DNA from: Pacificitalea sp040119125
GTDB taxonomy: Bacteria > Pseudomonadota > Alphaproteobacteria > Rhodobacterales > Rhodobacteraceae
NCBI GenBank assembly: GCA_040119125.1
Contig: JBEDTR010000007.1
Coordinates: forward strand, 248,001-312,000
Length of the DNA stretch: 64,000 nt
Reading direction: 5' to 3'
Shown in pieces: positions 24,122-31,518 of this stretch. The position numbers and the translations under genes are program-made. The notes below the pieces were generated by a model. The model made no database searches, was not told where the DNA came from, and was given only the letters and a program-made list of their open reading frames with translations. Positions within the stretch are counted from its first letter, which is position 1. Every line of letters begins with the position of its first letter.

Positions 24122-25390
24122 TCAGTCGCTGATGCGCTCGATCTTTGCACCGCAAGCGCCAAGCTTATCCTCGACCCGCTCATACCCGCGATCCAGATGA
24201 TAGACCCGGTTGACCACAGTGTCGCCCTCCGCCGCCAGACCGGCAAGGATCAGCGACACGCTGGCGCGCAGATCGGTCGCCATGACAGGCGCACCGCGCA
24301 GCCGTTCCACCCCGGTCACGGAAGCCTGCCCCCCCTGCACGTCAATCTGCGCGCCCATGCGGATCAGCTCCGGCGCATGCATGAAGCGGTTCTCGAAGAT
24401 CTTCTCTTCCAGATGCGACGTGCCATCGGCGGTGCAGAGCATCGCCATCATCTGCGCCTGCAAATCAGTCGGGAAGCCGGGGAAAGGTTCGGTCACCACA
24501 TCCACTGCGCGCAGGCGGTCGTTTTTGCGGGTGACACGCAGACCACGTTCGGTTTCCGCCACTTCGACGCCGCTGGCTTCGAGCTTGTCACAGAAGGCCG
24601 CGACCAGATCGCGCCGTCCGCCCAGCAACTCGACCGAGCCGCCGGTGATCGCCGGGGCCAGCATATAGGTGCCCAATTCGATCCGGTCGGTGACCACGGG
24701 ATGGGTCGCGCCCGACAGGCTGTCGACGCCTTCGATCGTCAGGGTCGAGGTGCCGATCCCGTCAATCCGCGCGCCCATCCGGACCAGACAATCGGCCAGA
24801 TCGACGATTTCAGGTTCGCGCGCTGCGTTTTTCAACACGGTGGTGCCGCGCGCCAGCGTGGCGGCGAGCAGCGCGTTTTCGGTCGCGCCGACGGAGATCA
24901 GTGGAAATTCGTATTCGGCCCCGCGCAGCCCCCCTGCGGGGGCTTTAGCGTGGACATAGCCGTCGCGCAGGTCCAGCTCCGCGCCCAGTGCCTCCAGCGC
25001 CTTCAGGTGCAGGTCCACGGGCCGGGCGCCAATGGCACAGCCGCCGGGCAGCGACACTTCGGCATGGCCGTAGCGTGCCAGCAGCGGCCCCAGCACCAGA
25101 ATCGAGGCGCGCATCTTGCGGACAATCTCGTAATCCGCCCGGGTCGTTGTCAGGTCATGTGACGACATCGCCAAGACCTGTCCGCCCTGCAGCGACGAGA
25201 CCTCGACCCCAAGCGAGCGCAGCAATTCGGTCATCGTCTTGATGTCCGACAGGCGCGGCGCGTTGGTCAGGGTCAGCGGTTGATCGCTGAGCAATGTCGC
25301 AGGCATCAGTGTCAGACATGCGTTTTTCGCGCCCGAGATCGCGATCTCGCCATTCAGCGGGCCGTTTCCGGTCACCACGATTCTATCCAT
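24122..25390 (-). CDS. murA: UDP-N-acetylglucosamine 1-carboxyvinyltransferase
   Basis: A 422-residue enzyme that transfers enolpyruvate from PEP to UDP-GlcNAc, the first committed step of peptidoglycan synthesis. The N-terminus has GPLNGEIAISGAKNACLTLM, and the catalytic Cys118 lies in PGGCAIGARPVDLHL, so the enzyme should be fosfomycin-sensitive in vitro. The duplicated inside-out alpha/beta barrel covers the full length. Its start overlaps the small upstream gene by eight bases. Confidence 0.97.
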   Translation of the reverse strand: MDRIVVTGNGPLNGEIAISGAKNACLTLMPATLLSDQPLTLTNAPRLSDIKTMTELLRSLGVEVSSLQGGQVLAMSSHDLTTTRADYEIVRKMRASILVLGPLLARYGHAEVSLPGGCAIGARPVDLHLKALEALGAELDLRDGYVHAKAPAGGLRGAEYEFPLISVGATENALLAATLARGTTVLKNAAREPEIVDLADCLVRMGARIDGIGTSTLTIEGVDSLSGATHPVVTDRIELGTYMLAPAITGGSVELLGGRRDLVAAFCDKLEASGVEVAETERGLRVTRKNDRLRAVDVVTEPFPGFPTDLQAQMMAMLCTADGTSHLEEKIFENRFMHAPELIRMGAQIDVQGGQASVTGVERLRGAPVMATDLRASVSLILAGLAAEGDTVVNRVYHLDRGYERVEDKLGACGAKIERISD

Positions 25391-25577
25391 TGGGGGTCTG
25401 CTCCTCGTCCTGCCCGCGCCCCGAACCTTCTGATCCGGTGGCGTCGTCCCGCTCCAACTGGCCGGTATCCCGTGCCTTTTTCTGTGCCTTACGCCGAGCG
25501 AGATTCGATTTCAGCGCCTGTTTCAGGCGCTCATCGCGGGACTGAGTCCCCGTGTTTTTTCGCGTAGGTCCGGCCAT
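25383..25577 (-). CDS. small basic/acidic hypothetical protein upstream of murA
   Basis: A 64-residue protein with a strongly basic N-terminal half (KQALKSNLARRKAQKKAR) and an acidic, low-complexity tail (ATGSEGSGRGQDEEQTPNG). It overlaps the murA start by eight bases, suggesting translational coupling. No domain is recognised. The charged, probably helical sequence and tight coupling make it a likely real gene rather than a shadow. Confidence 0.65.
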   Translation of the reverse strand: MAGPTRKNTGTQSRDERLKQALKSNLARRKAQKKARDTGQLERDDATGSEGSGRGQDEEQTPNG

Positions 25578-25665
25578 GAGAGGGACAGGTAAGTCAGTGC
25601 CCCACTCACGTCCAGTCCGGGCAGGACAAAACCGTGCCGTTCCGCCCGCTTTGACGATGAGGGGT

Positions 25666-26670
25666 CTATTGCCCGTCGATATAGGCGCGGGCCTGATCCA
25701 TGATGCGGGCGCCGGTGGTGCTTAACCGGCCATGCGCATCGACGGTGCCGATCCCCTTGGCGAAATTGGCGCGATCCTCAGCGGCAAGGCGCGCGGCCTC
25801 GTGGCGCAGCTCGACCGGCAAAGCGGGAGATTCGGACATCCGCTCCATCGCCCAGGCCATGCGCGCGGAGACGAACGTGGCGTGATAAATGCCGTCCATC
25901 GGGCGCGGATCGATCCGCAGCGGCGAGGTGAACAGCTCATCATCGGGGTTCAAAACCAGCGGCTCGGTCCGGGTCAGACCGAACAGCAGCGAATGCGCGG
26001 CCTCATGGGCCAGCACCTCGACCACCGCCAGCGGGGTCTTGTGATGATTGGGGTTCAGCAACAGCAGCCCCCAGAATTGATAATGCGAGGCGCCGTCGAA
26101 TTCCATTTTCGCGCCCACAGGCGCCTGTGCCAGCAGCACTTCGCGTAAGATCGCGGTGATTTCGCCATGCAGATCGGGCAGCGTCTTCTGCATCAGCGCC
26201 AGCCCGTCGTTGAGCCGGGTCTCGAACTCCTGCGCCAACTCTGCGGAGACGGGGGCAAACCCCGCCGCTTCCTCCGGGCCGAACCGTTCTTCCAGCACCG
26301 GCCATAGTGCCTGCGCCTCCGCCCCGCCCCGTCGCATCACCTGCAATCCCGGCGGCGCGGCGGGCACCTGAGCCAGCACCTGCGCAATATCGGCTGCGGC
26401 ATCGAGATCGCCGGTCAGCGCGGCCTCGCCCATCTGGTAATACAACCCAAAGGCTACAGGCGGCAGGCGTTGACCGTCGCGAATCCGCGCGGCCACAGCA
26501 TCAAGAGCCCCGGCGCATTCGGGATGCGCCGGGGCCATGTGTTCGGCTAGATAAGCCAGCGATCCGGCCAGATCCTCATGCACTGATGCATCGATCGCCT
26601 CCCCCTCAACGGTCGAGGGCACGAATCGGAACGCATCGGAGCGCGAGGTCACGGCGGAGAGTGCCGGCAT
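25666..26670 (-). CDS. HExxH-motif putative peptide beta-hydroxylase (TIGR04267-like)
   Basis: A 334-residue protein whose C-terminal half has the features of the HExxH family of putative peptide-modifying enzymes: His222, Glu223 and His226 in VLAHEAAHSLLFG, followed by DPRPMDGIYHATFVSARMAW with Asp254, the Arg-Pro pair and His263. The family is thought to use Fe(II) and 2-oxoglutarate to hydroxylate peptides rather than to act as a protease. The N-terminal half is helical and may bind the peptide. It lies 49 bases behind a 73-residue peptide gene on the same strand, as expected of a RiPP-type locus. Confidence 0.75.
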   Translation of the reverse strand: MPALSAVTSRSDAFRFVPSTVEGEAIDASVHEDLAGSLAYLAEHMAPAHPECAGALDAVAARIRDGQRLPPVAFGLYYQMGEAALTGDLDAAADIAQVLAQVPAAPPGLQVMRRGGAEAQALWPVLEERFGPEEAAGFAPVSAELAQEFETRLNDGLALMQKTLPDLHGEITAILREVLLAQAPVGAKMEFDGASHYQFWGLLLLNPNHHKTPLAVVEVLAHEAAHSLLFGLTRTEPLVLNPDDELFTSPLRIDPRPMDGIYHATFVSARMAWAMERMSESPALPVELRHEAARLAAEDRANFAKGIGTVDAHGRLSTTGARIMDQARAYIDGQ

Positions 26671-26719
26671 TTCTAGGTCTTTCCGGATCAGGATAGCGTG
26701 CGTGAGGCGTGCGTCTGAA

Positions 26720-26941
26720 TCAGTCGGGCTTCAGGCCGATCTTCGCGGCCATGATGCTGGAGGCGTAAGGCTTGCTGACAGGCTTCCAGCCAACTTTCAA
26801 ATCCAGAATTTTAACAGGCTTGCCACCGACTTTGGAGCCAACTTTCGTCCCCATTTCGCAAGCATCGGCTGCCGCAACGACGCGGAAGCCCATCAGGCGG
26901 GTGGGATCAATGGCGGCGGTCGTGGGTGCGTTCTTGGTCAT
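26720..26941 (-). CDS. short peptide 1, candidate RiPP precursor with LMGFR leader motif
   Basis: A 73-residue peptide. Residues 12-20 read DPTRLMGFR, shared with the next upstream peptide gene (DPRRLMGFR). The C-terminal half is rich in Lys, Gly and Val with regular spacing (GTKVGSKVGGKPVKILDLKV, then GWKPVSK) and ends IGLKPD; only one Cys (29). There is no signal peptide. GAGG lies ten bases before the ATG. The common leader-like motif and the tandem placement ahead of a HExxH modifying enzyme suggest a modified peptide; the role is inferred. Confidence 0.65.
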   Translation of the reverse strand: MTKNAPTTAAIDPTRLMGFRVVAAADACEMGTKVGSKVGGKPVKILDLKVGWKPVSKPYASSIMAAKIGLKPD

Positions 26942-27066
26942 ATTCTCAAATCCTCGTTAAAAGCATCGGGCATCAGAGCGGCGCACTGCGCCCTAATGAA
27001 AAGGCACGCCGCAAGCAGCGCACCCTATTCGCAGTCTCGTTCAGCGCCTCTGGCACCAGCGTCTGA

Positions 27067-27249
27067 TCAAGTGATCTTCGACCCCTGTTTCAGGCCCATC
27101 ACAGAAAGGTCGGCGGGTTTGCGTTTGTCACCGCGCTTGGCGCTCAGCACGGCCGCATGACTGTCGGCGTTCAGTCGAAATCCCATCAACCGGCGCGGAT
27201 CACACGCTGCGGGACGCGAAACGGAAACAGATTTGTCAGTCGTGGACAT
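27067..27249 (-). CDS. short peptide 2, candidate RiPP precursor with LMGFR leader motif
   Basis: A 60-residue peptide starting MSTTDKSVSVSRPAAC, chosen over a Met seven codons earlier because AGGAG lies eight bases upstream. DPRRLMGFR at residues 17-25 matches peptide 1. The tails also align: DLSVMGLKQGSK here against DLKVGWKPVSK in peptide 1 with a one-residue gap. It ends in KIT. The two genes are 125 bases apart on the same strand, so they look like diverged duplicates. The core has an ADSHAAV segment with Asp and His that could be hydroxylation targets; this is a guess. Confidence 0.62.
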   Translation of the reverse strand: MSTTDKSVSVSRPAACDPRRLMGFRLNADSHAAVLSAKRGDKRKPADLSVMGLKQGSKIT

Positions 27250-27311
27250 GCAGTAGACTCCTAGCGGCAATCGCGCATTATGCGCTGAGCATCATAGGGA
27301 CGGTTCCAGAG
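27250..27311. promoter_or_regulatory. divergent promoter region between peptide genes and ATP-grasp gene
   Basis: Sixty-two bases separate the peptide 2 start (minus) from the ATP-grasp start (plus). Such a short divergent region implies shared control. No clear -35/-10 pair or operator was identified. Confidence 0.4.
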
Positions 27312-28298
27312 TTGTTACTTCGCGTCAAGAAAAATACCATTCATGCGGTCTTCGTCACGACACGCGATCACCGAGAGCATCTTAAAGGGCTTGTTGAGGC
27401 GGCAACTGCAGCGGGAACGCCCGTGCATGTGGCGCATTACTGGGAGTTGATGCGCCTGACCCGCCTGCCACGCGCGGTCTATATCTTCTGCGATCTGGAC
27501 CGGCTGTCGCCTGCGTGGATGGAACTGGCGGTGCGGATGTTTGATCGTGTGCGCGAGGCCGGGCTGCCGGCGCTGAATGATCCGCGCGGGTTCCTGCCGC
27601 GCGCCGGACTGATCCGCAAAATGCGCGGCGCGGGACTGATCGACTACACCTGCTGGCTGCCGATGTTGGACGAATGGCCGGATCGCTTTCCGGTGTTTTT
27701 GCGCACCATGGCCGCGCATCGCGGCGTATTCGGCGGCTTGATCGAAACCGAGGAGGCCGCCCGCGAAACGCTTGCTCAGGCGCTGGCCGCCGGGCATGTC
27801 ATCTCAGATCTGGGCTTCATCCAGTTTCAGCCGACCGAGCGGGATGCGAATGGCGCGACGCGCAAATACGCAGCCTTCCGTCTGGGGGATCGTATCATCC
27901 CCGCGCCCCCGGTCAGCGAACAGAACTGGCTGGCGAAACATGGCAGCGTCGCCGCCGCCACCGATGAAGCCTATGCCCGCGATCTGGCGGAATTCGACAT
28001 CAACCCGCATGAAGCCGCGATCCGCGCCGTGTTCGATCTGGCGCAGCTGGAATTCGGCCGCGCCGATTTCGGGCTGCACGAAGGCCGGGTGAAGGTCTTC
28101 GAGATCAACACGAACCCGACCATCGGCCTGAAACTGACCCACCCCAATGCCGACCGTAACGCGTTGATCGACCGGCATGGCAAGGCGCTGGTCGCAGCCC
28201 TGAAGAAGTTGACCCCTGATGACCCCGGCGCGCTTGTCGAAATGCGCCGGATCCCAAAGCTGCGCCCACCTTTTTTGCGCCCGCCCCGTATCCCGTGA
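27312..28298 (+). CDS. ATP-grasp (RimK-like) protein
   Basis: A 328-residue protein with an ATP-grasp C-terminal domain: RADFGLHEGRVKVFEINTNP contains the magnesium-binding acid Asp252 or nearby, Glu264 and Asn266/Asn268. The N-terminus VFVTTRDHREHLKGLVEAA resembles the preATP-grasp fold. The first usable start is TTG 27312; no ATG lies near. ATP-grasp enzymes form amide or ester bonds via acyl phosphates, and in RiPP loci they crosslink or extend peptides. Placement 62 bases from the peptide genes suggests it acts with the HExxH enzyme, but a housekeeping ligase is possible. Confidence 0.72.
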   Translation: MLLRVKKNTIHAVFVTTRDHREHLKGLVEAATAAGTPVHVAHYWELMRLTRLPRAVYIFCDLDRLSPAWMELAVRMFDRVREAGLPALNDPRGFLPRAGLIRKMRGAGLIDYTCWLPMLDEWPDRFPVFLRTMAAHRGVFGGLIETEEAARETLAQALAAGHVISDLGFIQFQPTERDANGATRKYAAFRLGDRIIPAPPVSEQNWLAKHGSVAAATDEAYARDLAEFDINPHEAAIRAVFDLAQLEFGRADFGLHEGRVKVFEINTNPTIGLKLTHPNADRNALIDRHGKALVAALKKLTPDDPGALVEMRRIPKLRPPFLRPPRIP

Positions 28299-28411
28299 GA
28301 AAACTGCTTGCACTCCGCCGCCCAATCAGTAAAACGCCCCACACTACACAGGACGCCGTATTTGTCGGTTGCCGGATCGCCCCGTTTTAGACGACCCGGA
28401 ACATCGGACAA

Positions 28412-28435
28412 GGCCCCTGAAATTAAAGGGCTTTT
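28412..28435 (+). terminator. weak hairpin terminator behind the ATP-grasp gene
   Basis: GCCC and GGGC pair around an AT-rich loop and are followed by TTTT, between the ATP-grasp stop and tRNA-Thr. The stem is short. Confidence 0.35.
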
Positions 28436-28490
28436 CCAGAGCCCGCTTGCATTGAGCCACGGTTCACGCTAGCAATCTGGAGAACGAGAT

Positions 28491-28565
28491 GCTGTGGTAG
28501 CTCAGTGGTAGAGCACACCCTTGGTAAGGGTGAGGTCGAGAGTTCAATCCTCTCTCACAGCACCA
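28491..28565 (+). tRNA. tRNA-Thr (GGT)
   Basis: A 75-base cloverleaf with encoded CCA. The acceptor GCTGTGG pairs with TCACAGC (one G-T), the D arm is GCTC/GAGC and the anticodon stem CACCC/GGGTG holds loop TTGGTAA (anticodon GGT). The T-loop is TTCAATC. Confidence 0.96.
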
Positions 28566-28691
28566 TCTCCCCCCTTCCGTTTTTCAGGTTTCGCAATTTG
28601 CAATGCTGTTGCTTGGCGTGATGCTGCTTCATCGGGGGCAAGCCTGCCCTGCCCCCGCGTCTTATGCCGCATCTATATGGCGCCCGCGCAA

Positions 28692-29156
28692 TTAGCCCCG
28701 GCCACGATAGCCCGGCACACCCGCATCCGGCACCCAGACACCGGCGGGAATATCGCCAGTCTGAAAAAACACGTCGATCGGGATGCCGCCGCGTGGATAC
28801 CAGTAACCGCCAAGGCGCAGCCATTTCGGGTCCAGCAGTTCGATCAGCCGCCGCGCGATCGAGACCGAGCAATCCTCATGGAACGCGCCGTGATTGCGAA
28901 ACGACGTGAGGTAGAGCTTCAGCGACTTGCTCTCCACCAGCCAATCGCCGGGTACATAATCGATCACCAGATGCGCGAAATCGGGCTGGCCGGTGATTGG
29001 GCAGAGCGAGGTGAATTCCGGCGCGGTAAAGCGCACCGCATAATCGACATCGGCCTGTGGGTTGGGCACGCGCTCCAACACGGCCTCCTCGGGCGAGGCG
29101 GGTTGATCGGTATGACCGCCCAGCTGGGTCAGCCCTTGGTAAATGTCCTGGCTCAT
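28692..29156 (-). CDS. queF: NADPH-dependent 7-cyano-7-deazaguanine reductase (preQ0 reductase)
   Basis: A 154-residue single-module QueF. The nucleophile Cys52 is in FTSLCPITGQPDFAH with Asp59, and the QueF motif is VESKSLKLYLTSFRNHG with substrate-binding Glu75. The enzyme reduces the preQ0 nitrile to preQ1 in queuosine synthesis. GGAGG lies four bases before the start MSQDIYQGL; the open frame upstream is not coding. It stands alone between tRNA-Thr and tRNA-Gly. Confidence 0.96.
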   Translation of the reverse strand: MSQDIYQGLTQLGGHTDQPASPEEAVLERVPNPQADVDYAVRFTAPEFTSLCPITGQPDFAHLVIDYVPGDWLVESKSLKLYLTSFRNHGAFHEDCSVSIARRLIELLDPKWLRLGGYWYPRGGIPIDVFFQTGDIPAGVWVPDAGVPGYRGRG

Positions 29157-29291
29157 GCGGCCTCCGGCTTTGAGGGAGTGGGTGGCGGGGGTGATGGCGC
29201 GCGCGCAGGCGCAGGTCAAGCGGCGGGCATCGCGCAAGCGGCCCCATGCTCTTGACCCCGCCGCAGCAGTGGCATACGTCATCCGCACTGA

Positions 29292-29365
29292 GCGGGCATG
29301 GTGAAATGGTATCACACGAGCCTTCCAAGCTCTTGGTGCGGGTTCGATTCCCGCTGCCCGCTCCA
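29292..29365 (+). tRNA. tRNA-Gly (TCC)
   Basis: A 74-base cloverleaf with encoded CCA. Acceptor GCGGGCA/TGCCCGC, anticodon stem and loop GAGC-CTTCCAA-GCTC giving anticodon TCC, and T-loop TTCGATT are all regular. Confidence 0.96.
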
Positions 29366-29516
29366 GCTTCCCCTCTGCTCCAGCTTTACCGCCGCGCTGA
29401 ACGCGTCTGCGCCGCGCAGCCCTCCCTGCCCCCCGACACCCGGTCGCACCCCTGTCCACTTTACGGCTCGTCCCGTGGGCAGTAAGCGGGTCCGGCATGA
29501 TGAGGGAGCAGACCTG

Positions 29517-31313
29517 ATGGCACGAGGACCGAGCATCACCGGCGCAGAACAGCGCGACGGGTCGCGGAAGATCGGGGCATTGCGGGCATTGGGGCCGTTC
29601 CTGAAACCCTACTTGCCTTGGGTGATCCTTGGCGGGCTGGCGTTGATGCTGACGGCGGGCGTGTCGCTGGTGCTGCCGATCGCGGCGCGGCGGGTCGTCG
29701 ACGGGTTCGCGGCGGGTGATCTGCACCTGCTAAATCAGTATTTCATCGCAGCAATCGGCATCGCGCTGGTCTTTGCCTGTGGCACTGGCCTGCGCTACTA
29801 CATCGTCACCCGGCTGGGCGAACGGGTCGTGGCCGATGTGCGCCGCGCCGTGTTCGACCGCATGATCGCGATGAGCCCGGCCTATTACGAGCGGCTGATG
29901 ACCGGCGAAGTGCTGAGCCGGATCACCACCGACACCACGCTGATCCTTGCGGTGATCGGATCGTCCGTCAGCTACTCTCTGCGCAACATGCTGATCTTCT
30001 CCGGCGGGCTGGTCGCGATGCTCATCACATCGGTCAAGCTGACGGGGCTTGTGCTGCTGATCGTGCCGGTGATGATCCTGCCGATCCTTGCACTGGGACG
30101 GCGGCTGCGGGCGCTGAGCCGCGAGAACCAGGATTTCATCGCGCAAAGTTCCGGCACCGCCTCTGAGGCGCTGTTATCGGCGCAGGCCGTGCAGGCCTAT
30201 TCGGCCGAGAGCAAAACCCAAGCACGGTTCGCCGCCATCACCGAAGACAGCTACCGCTCCGCGCTGCGGCGGATCACGGTGCGCGCGATGCTGACGATCA
30301 TCATCATCTTCGTGGTGTTTTCGGGCATCCTCGGCGTGCTGTGGATCGGCGCGCGGGACGTGCAGGCGGGCGTGATGAGCGCGGGCGAACTGGTGCAATT
30401 CGTAATCTATTCCGGCATGGTCGCAGGCTCCACCGCTGCCCTGTCTGAAATCTGGGGCGAATTGCAGCGCGCCGCCGGGGCCACCGAACGGCTGGCCGAA
30501 TTGCTGGATGCGCGCGACAGTGTGGCCGATCCGGTCACCCCCGCCCAGCTGAACGGGCGCGCGCGCGGCGAAATCCGGTTTGACGACGTGACCTTCCACT
30601 ATCCCGCGCGGCCCGACATCGCGGCGCTGGAGGGCATCAGCCTGACCATCGCGCCGGGGGAAACCGTGGCGCTGGTCGGTCCCTCGGGCGCGGGCAAATC
30701 CACCGTGTTTCAGCTGCTGTTGCGCTTTTATGACCCGGAATCGGGCACCGTGCGGCTGGACGGCGTCGCCCTACCCGACATGACCCGCGCCGAATTCCGT
30801 CGCCAACTGGCGCTGGTGCCGCAGGATCCGGTGATCTTTGCCGATACCGCGCGCGAAAACATCCGCTTTGGCCGCCCCGACGCCACCGATGCGGAGGTCG
30901 AAGCCGCCGCCCGCGCCGCCGCTGCCGACACGTTTATCCGCACCCTGCCCGAAGGCTATGACAGCTATGTGGGCGAGCGCGGCGTGATGCTGTCGGGCGG
31001 GCAGAAACAGCGCATCGCCATCGCCCGCGCCATCCTGCGCGACGCACCGGTGCTGCTGCTGGATGAGGCCACCTCCGCGCTTGATGCCGAAAGTGAACAT
31101 CTGGTGCAGGCCGCCGTGGACGCCCTATCGGCGGAGCGCACGACATTGATCGTCGCGCACCGTCTGGCCACGGTGAAAAAGGCCGACCGCATTTTGGTCT
31201 TTGACGAGGGCCGGATCATCGCGGAAGGCACCCATGACAGTCTGGTGGCCGAGGGCGGGCTTTATGCACGGCTGGCGCGGCTTCAGTTTACCGAAGGGCT
31301 TGCCGCCGAATAG
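29517..31313 (+). CDS. ABC transporter, fused permease and ATPase (MsbA-like exporter)
   Basis: A 598-residue half-transporter. The N-terminal half has six membrane segments (about residues 35-300). The C-terminal ATPase shows Walker A GPSGAGKST, the Q-loop LVPQDPVIF, signature LSGGQKQR, Walker B VLLLDEATSALD and the switch His in IVAHRLATV. As a homodimer it exports lipid-like or drug-like compounds. The start is placed at ATG 29517 with GAGGGAG upstream; the open frame before it runs through tRNA-Gly and is not coding. Confidence 0.94.
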   Translation: MARGPSITGAEQRDGSRKIGALRALGPFLKPYLPWVILGGLALMLTAGVSLVLPIAARRVVDGFAAGDLHLLNQYFIAAIGIALVFACGTGLRYYIVTRLGERVVADVRRAVFDRMIAMSPAYYERLMTGEVLSRITTDTTLILAVIGSSVSYSLRNMLIFSGGLVAMLITSVKLTGLVLLIVPVMILPILALGRRLRALSRENQDFIAQSSGTASEALLSAQAVQAYSAESKTQARFAAITEDSYRSALRRITVRAMLTIIIIFVVFSGILGVLWIGARDVQAGVMSAGELVQFVIYSGMVAGSTAALSEIWGELQRAAGATERLAELLDARDSVADPVTPAQLNGRARGEIRFDDVTFHYPARPDIAALEGISLTIAPGETVALVGPSGAGKSTVFQLLLRFYDPESGTVRLDGVALPDMTRAEFRRQLALVPQDPVIFADTARENIRFGRPDATDAEVEAAARAAAADTFIRTLPEGYDSYVGERGVMLSGGQKQRIAIARAILRDAPVLLLDEATSALDAESEHLVQAAVDALSAERTTLIVAHRLATVKKADRILVFDEGRIIAEGTHDSLVAEGGLYARLARLQFTEGLAAE

Positions 31314-31518
31314 CCGCGCATGACCATGTCGGGCCAATAGAACCCTCACCGACGGGCCTTCGCCGAGGGGCCTTCACCCCCACCCGCGACCTGACGTAGA
31401 ACACGCAGGGTGCGCAGCGTCACGCTTGCGCGGAGCAGACCTGCCGCGCGAGACTTTCCATCGGAGGATGGGCCTGCGACACTTGTCGTCGGCGCACGAG
31501 CAGAACAGGGAGGATGCG

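Noticed and set aside
29298..29516. N-terminal extension of the ABC exporter
   Set aside because: The frame passes through tRNA-Gly; ATG 29517 has a proper ribosome site.
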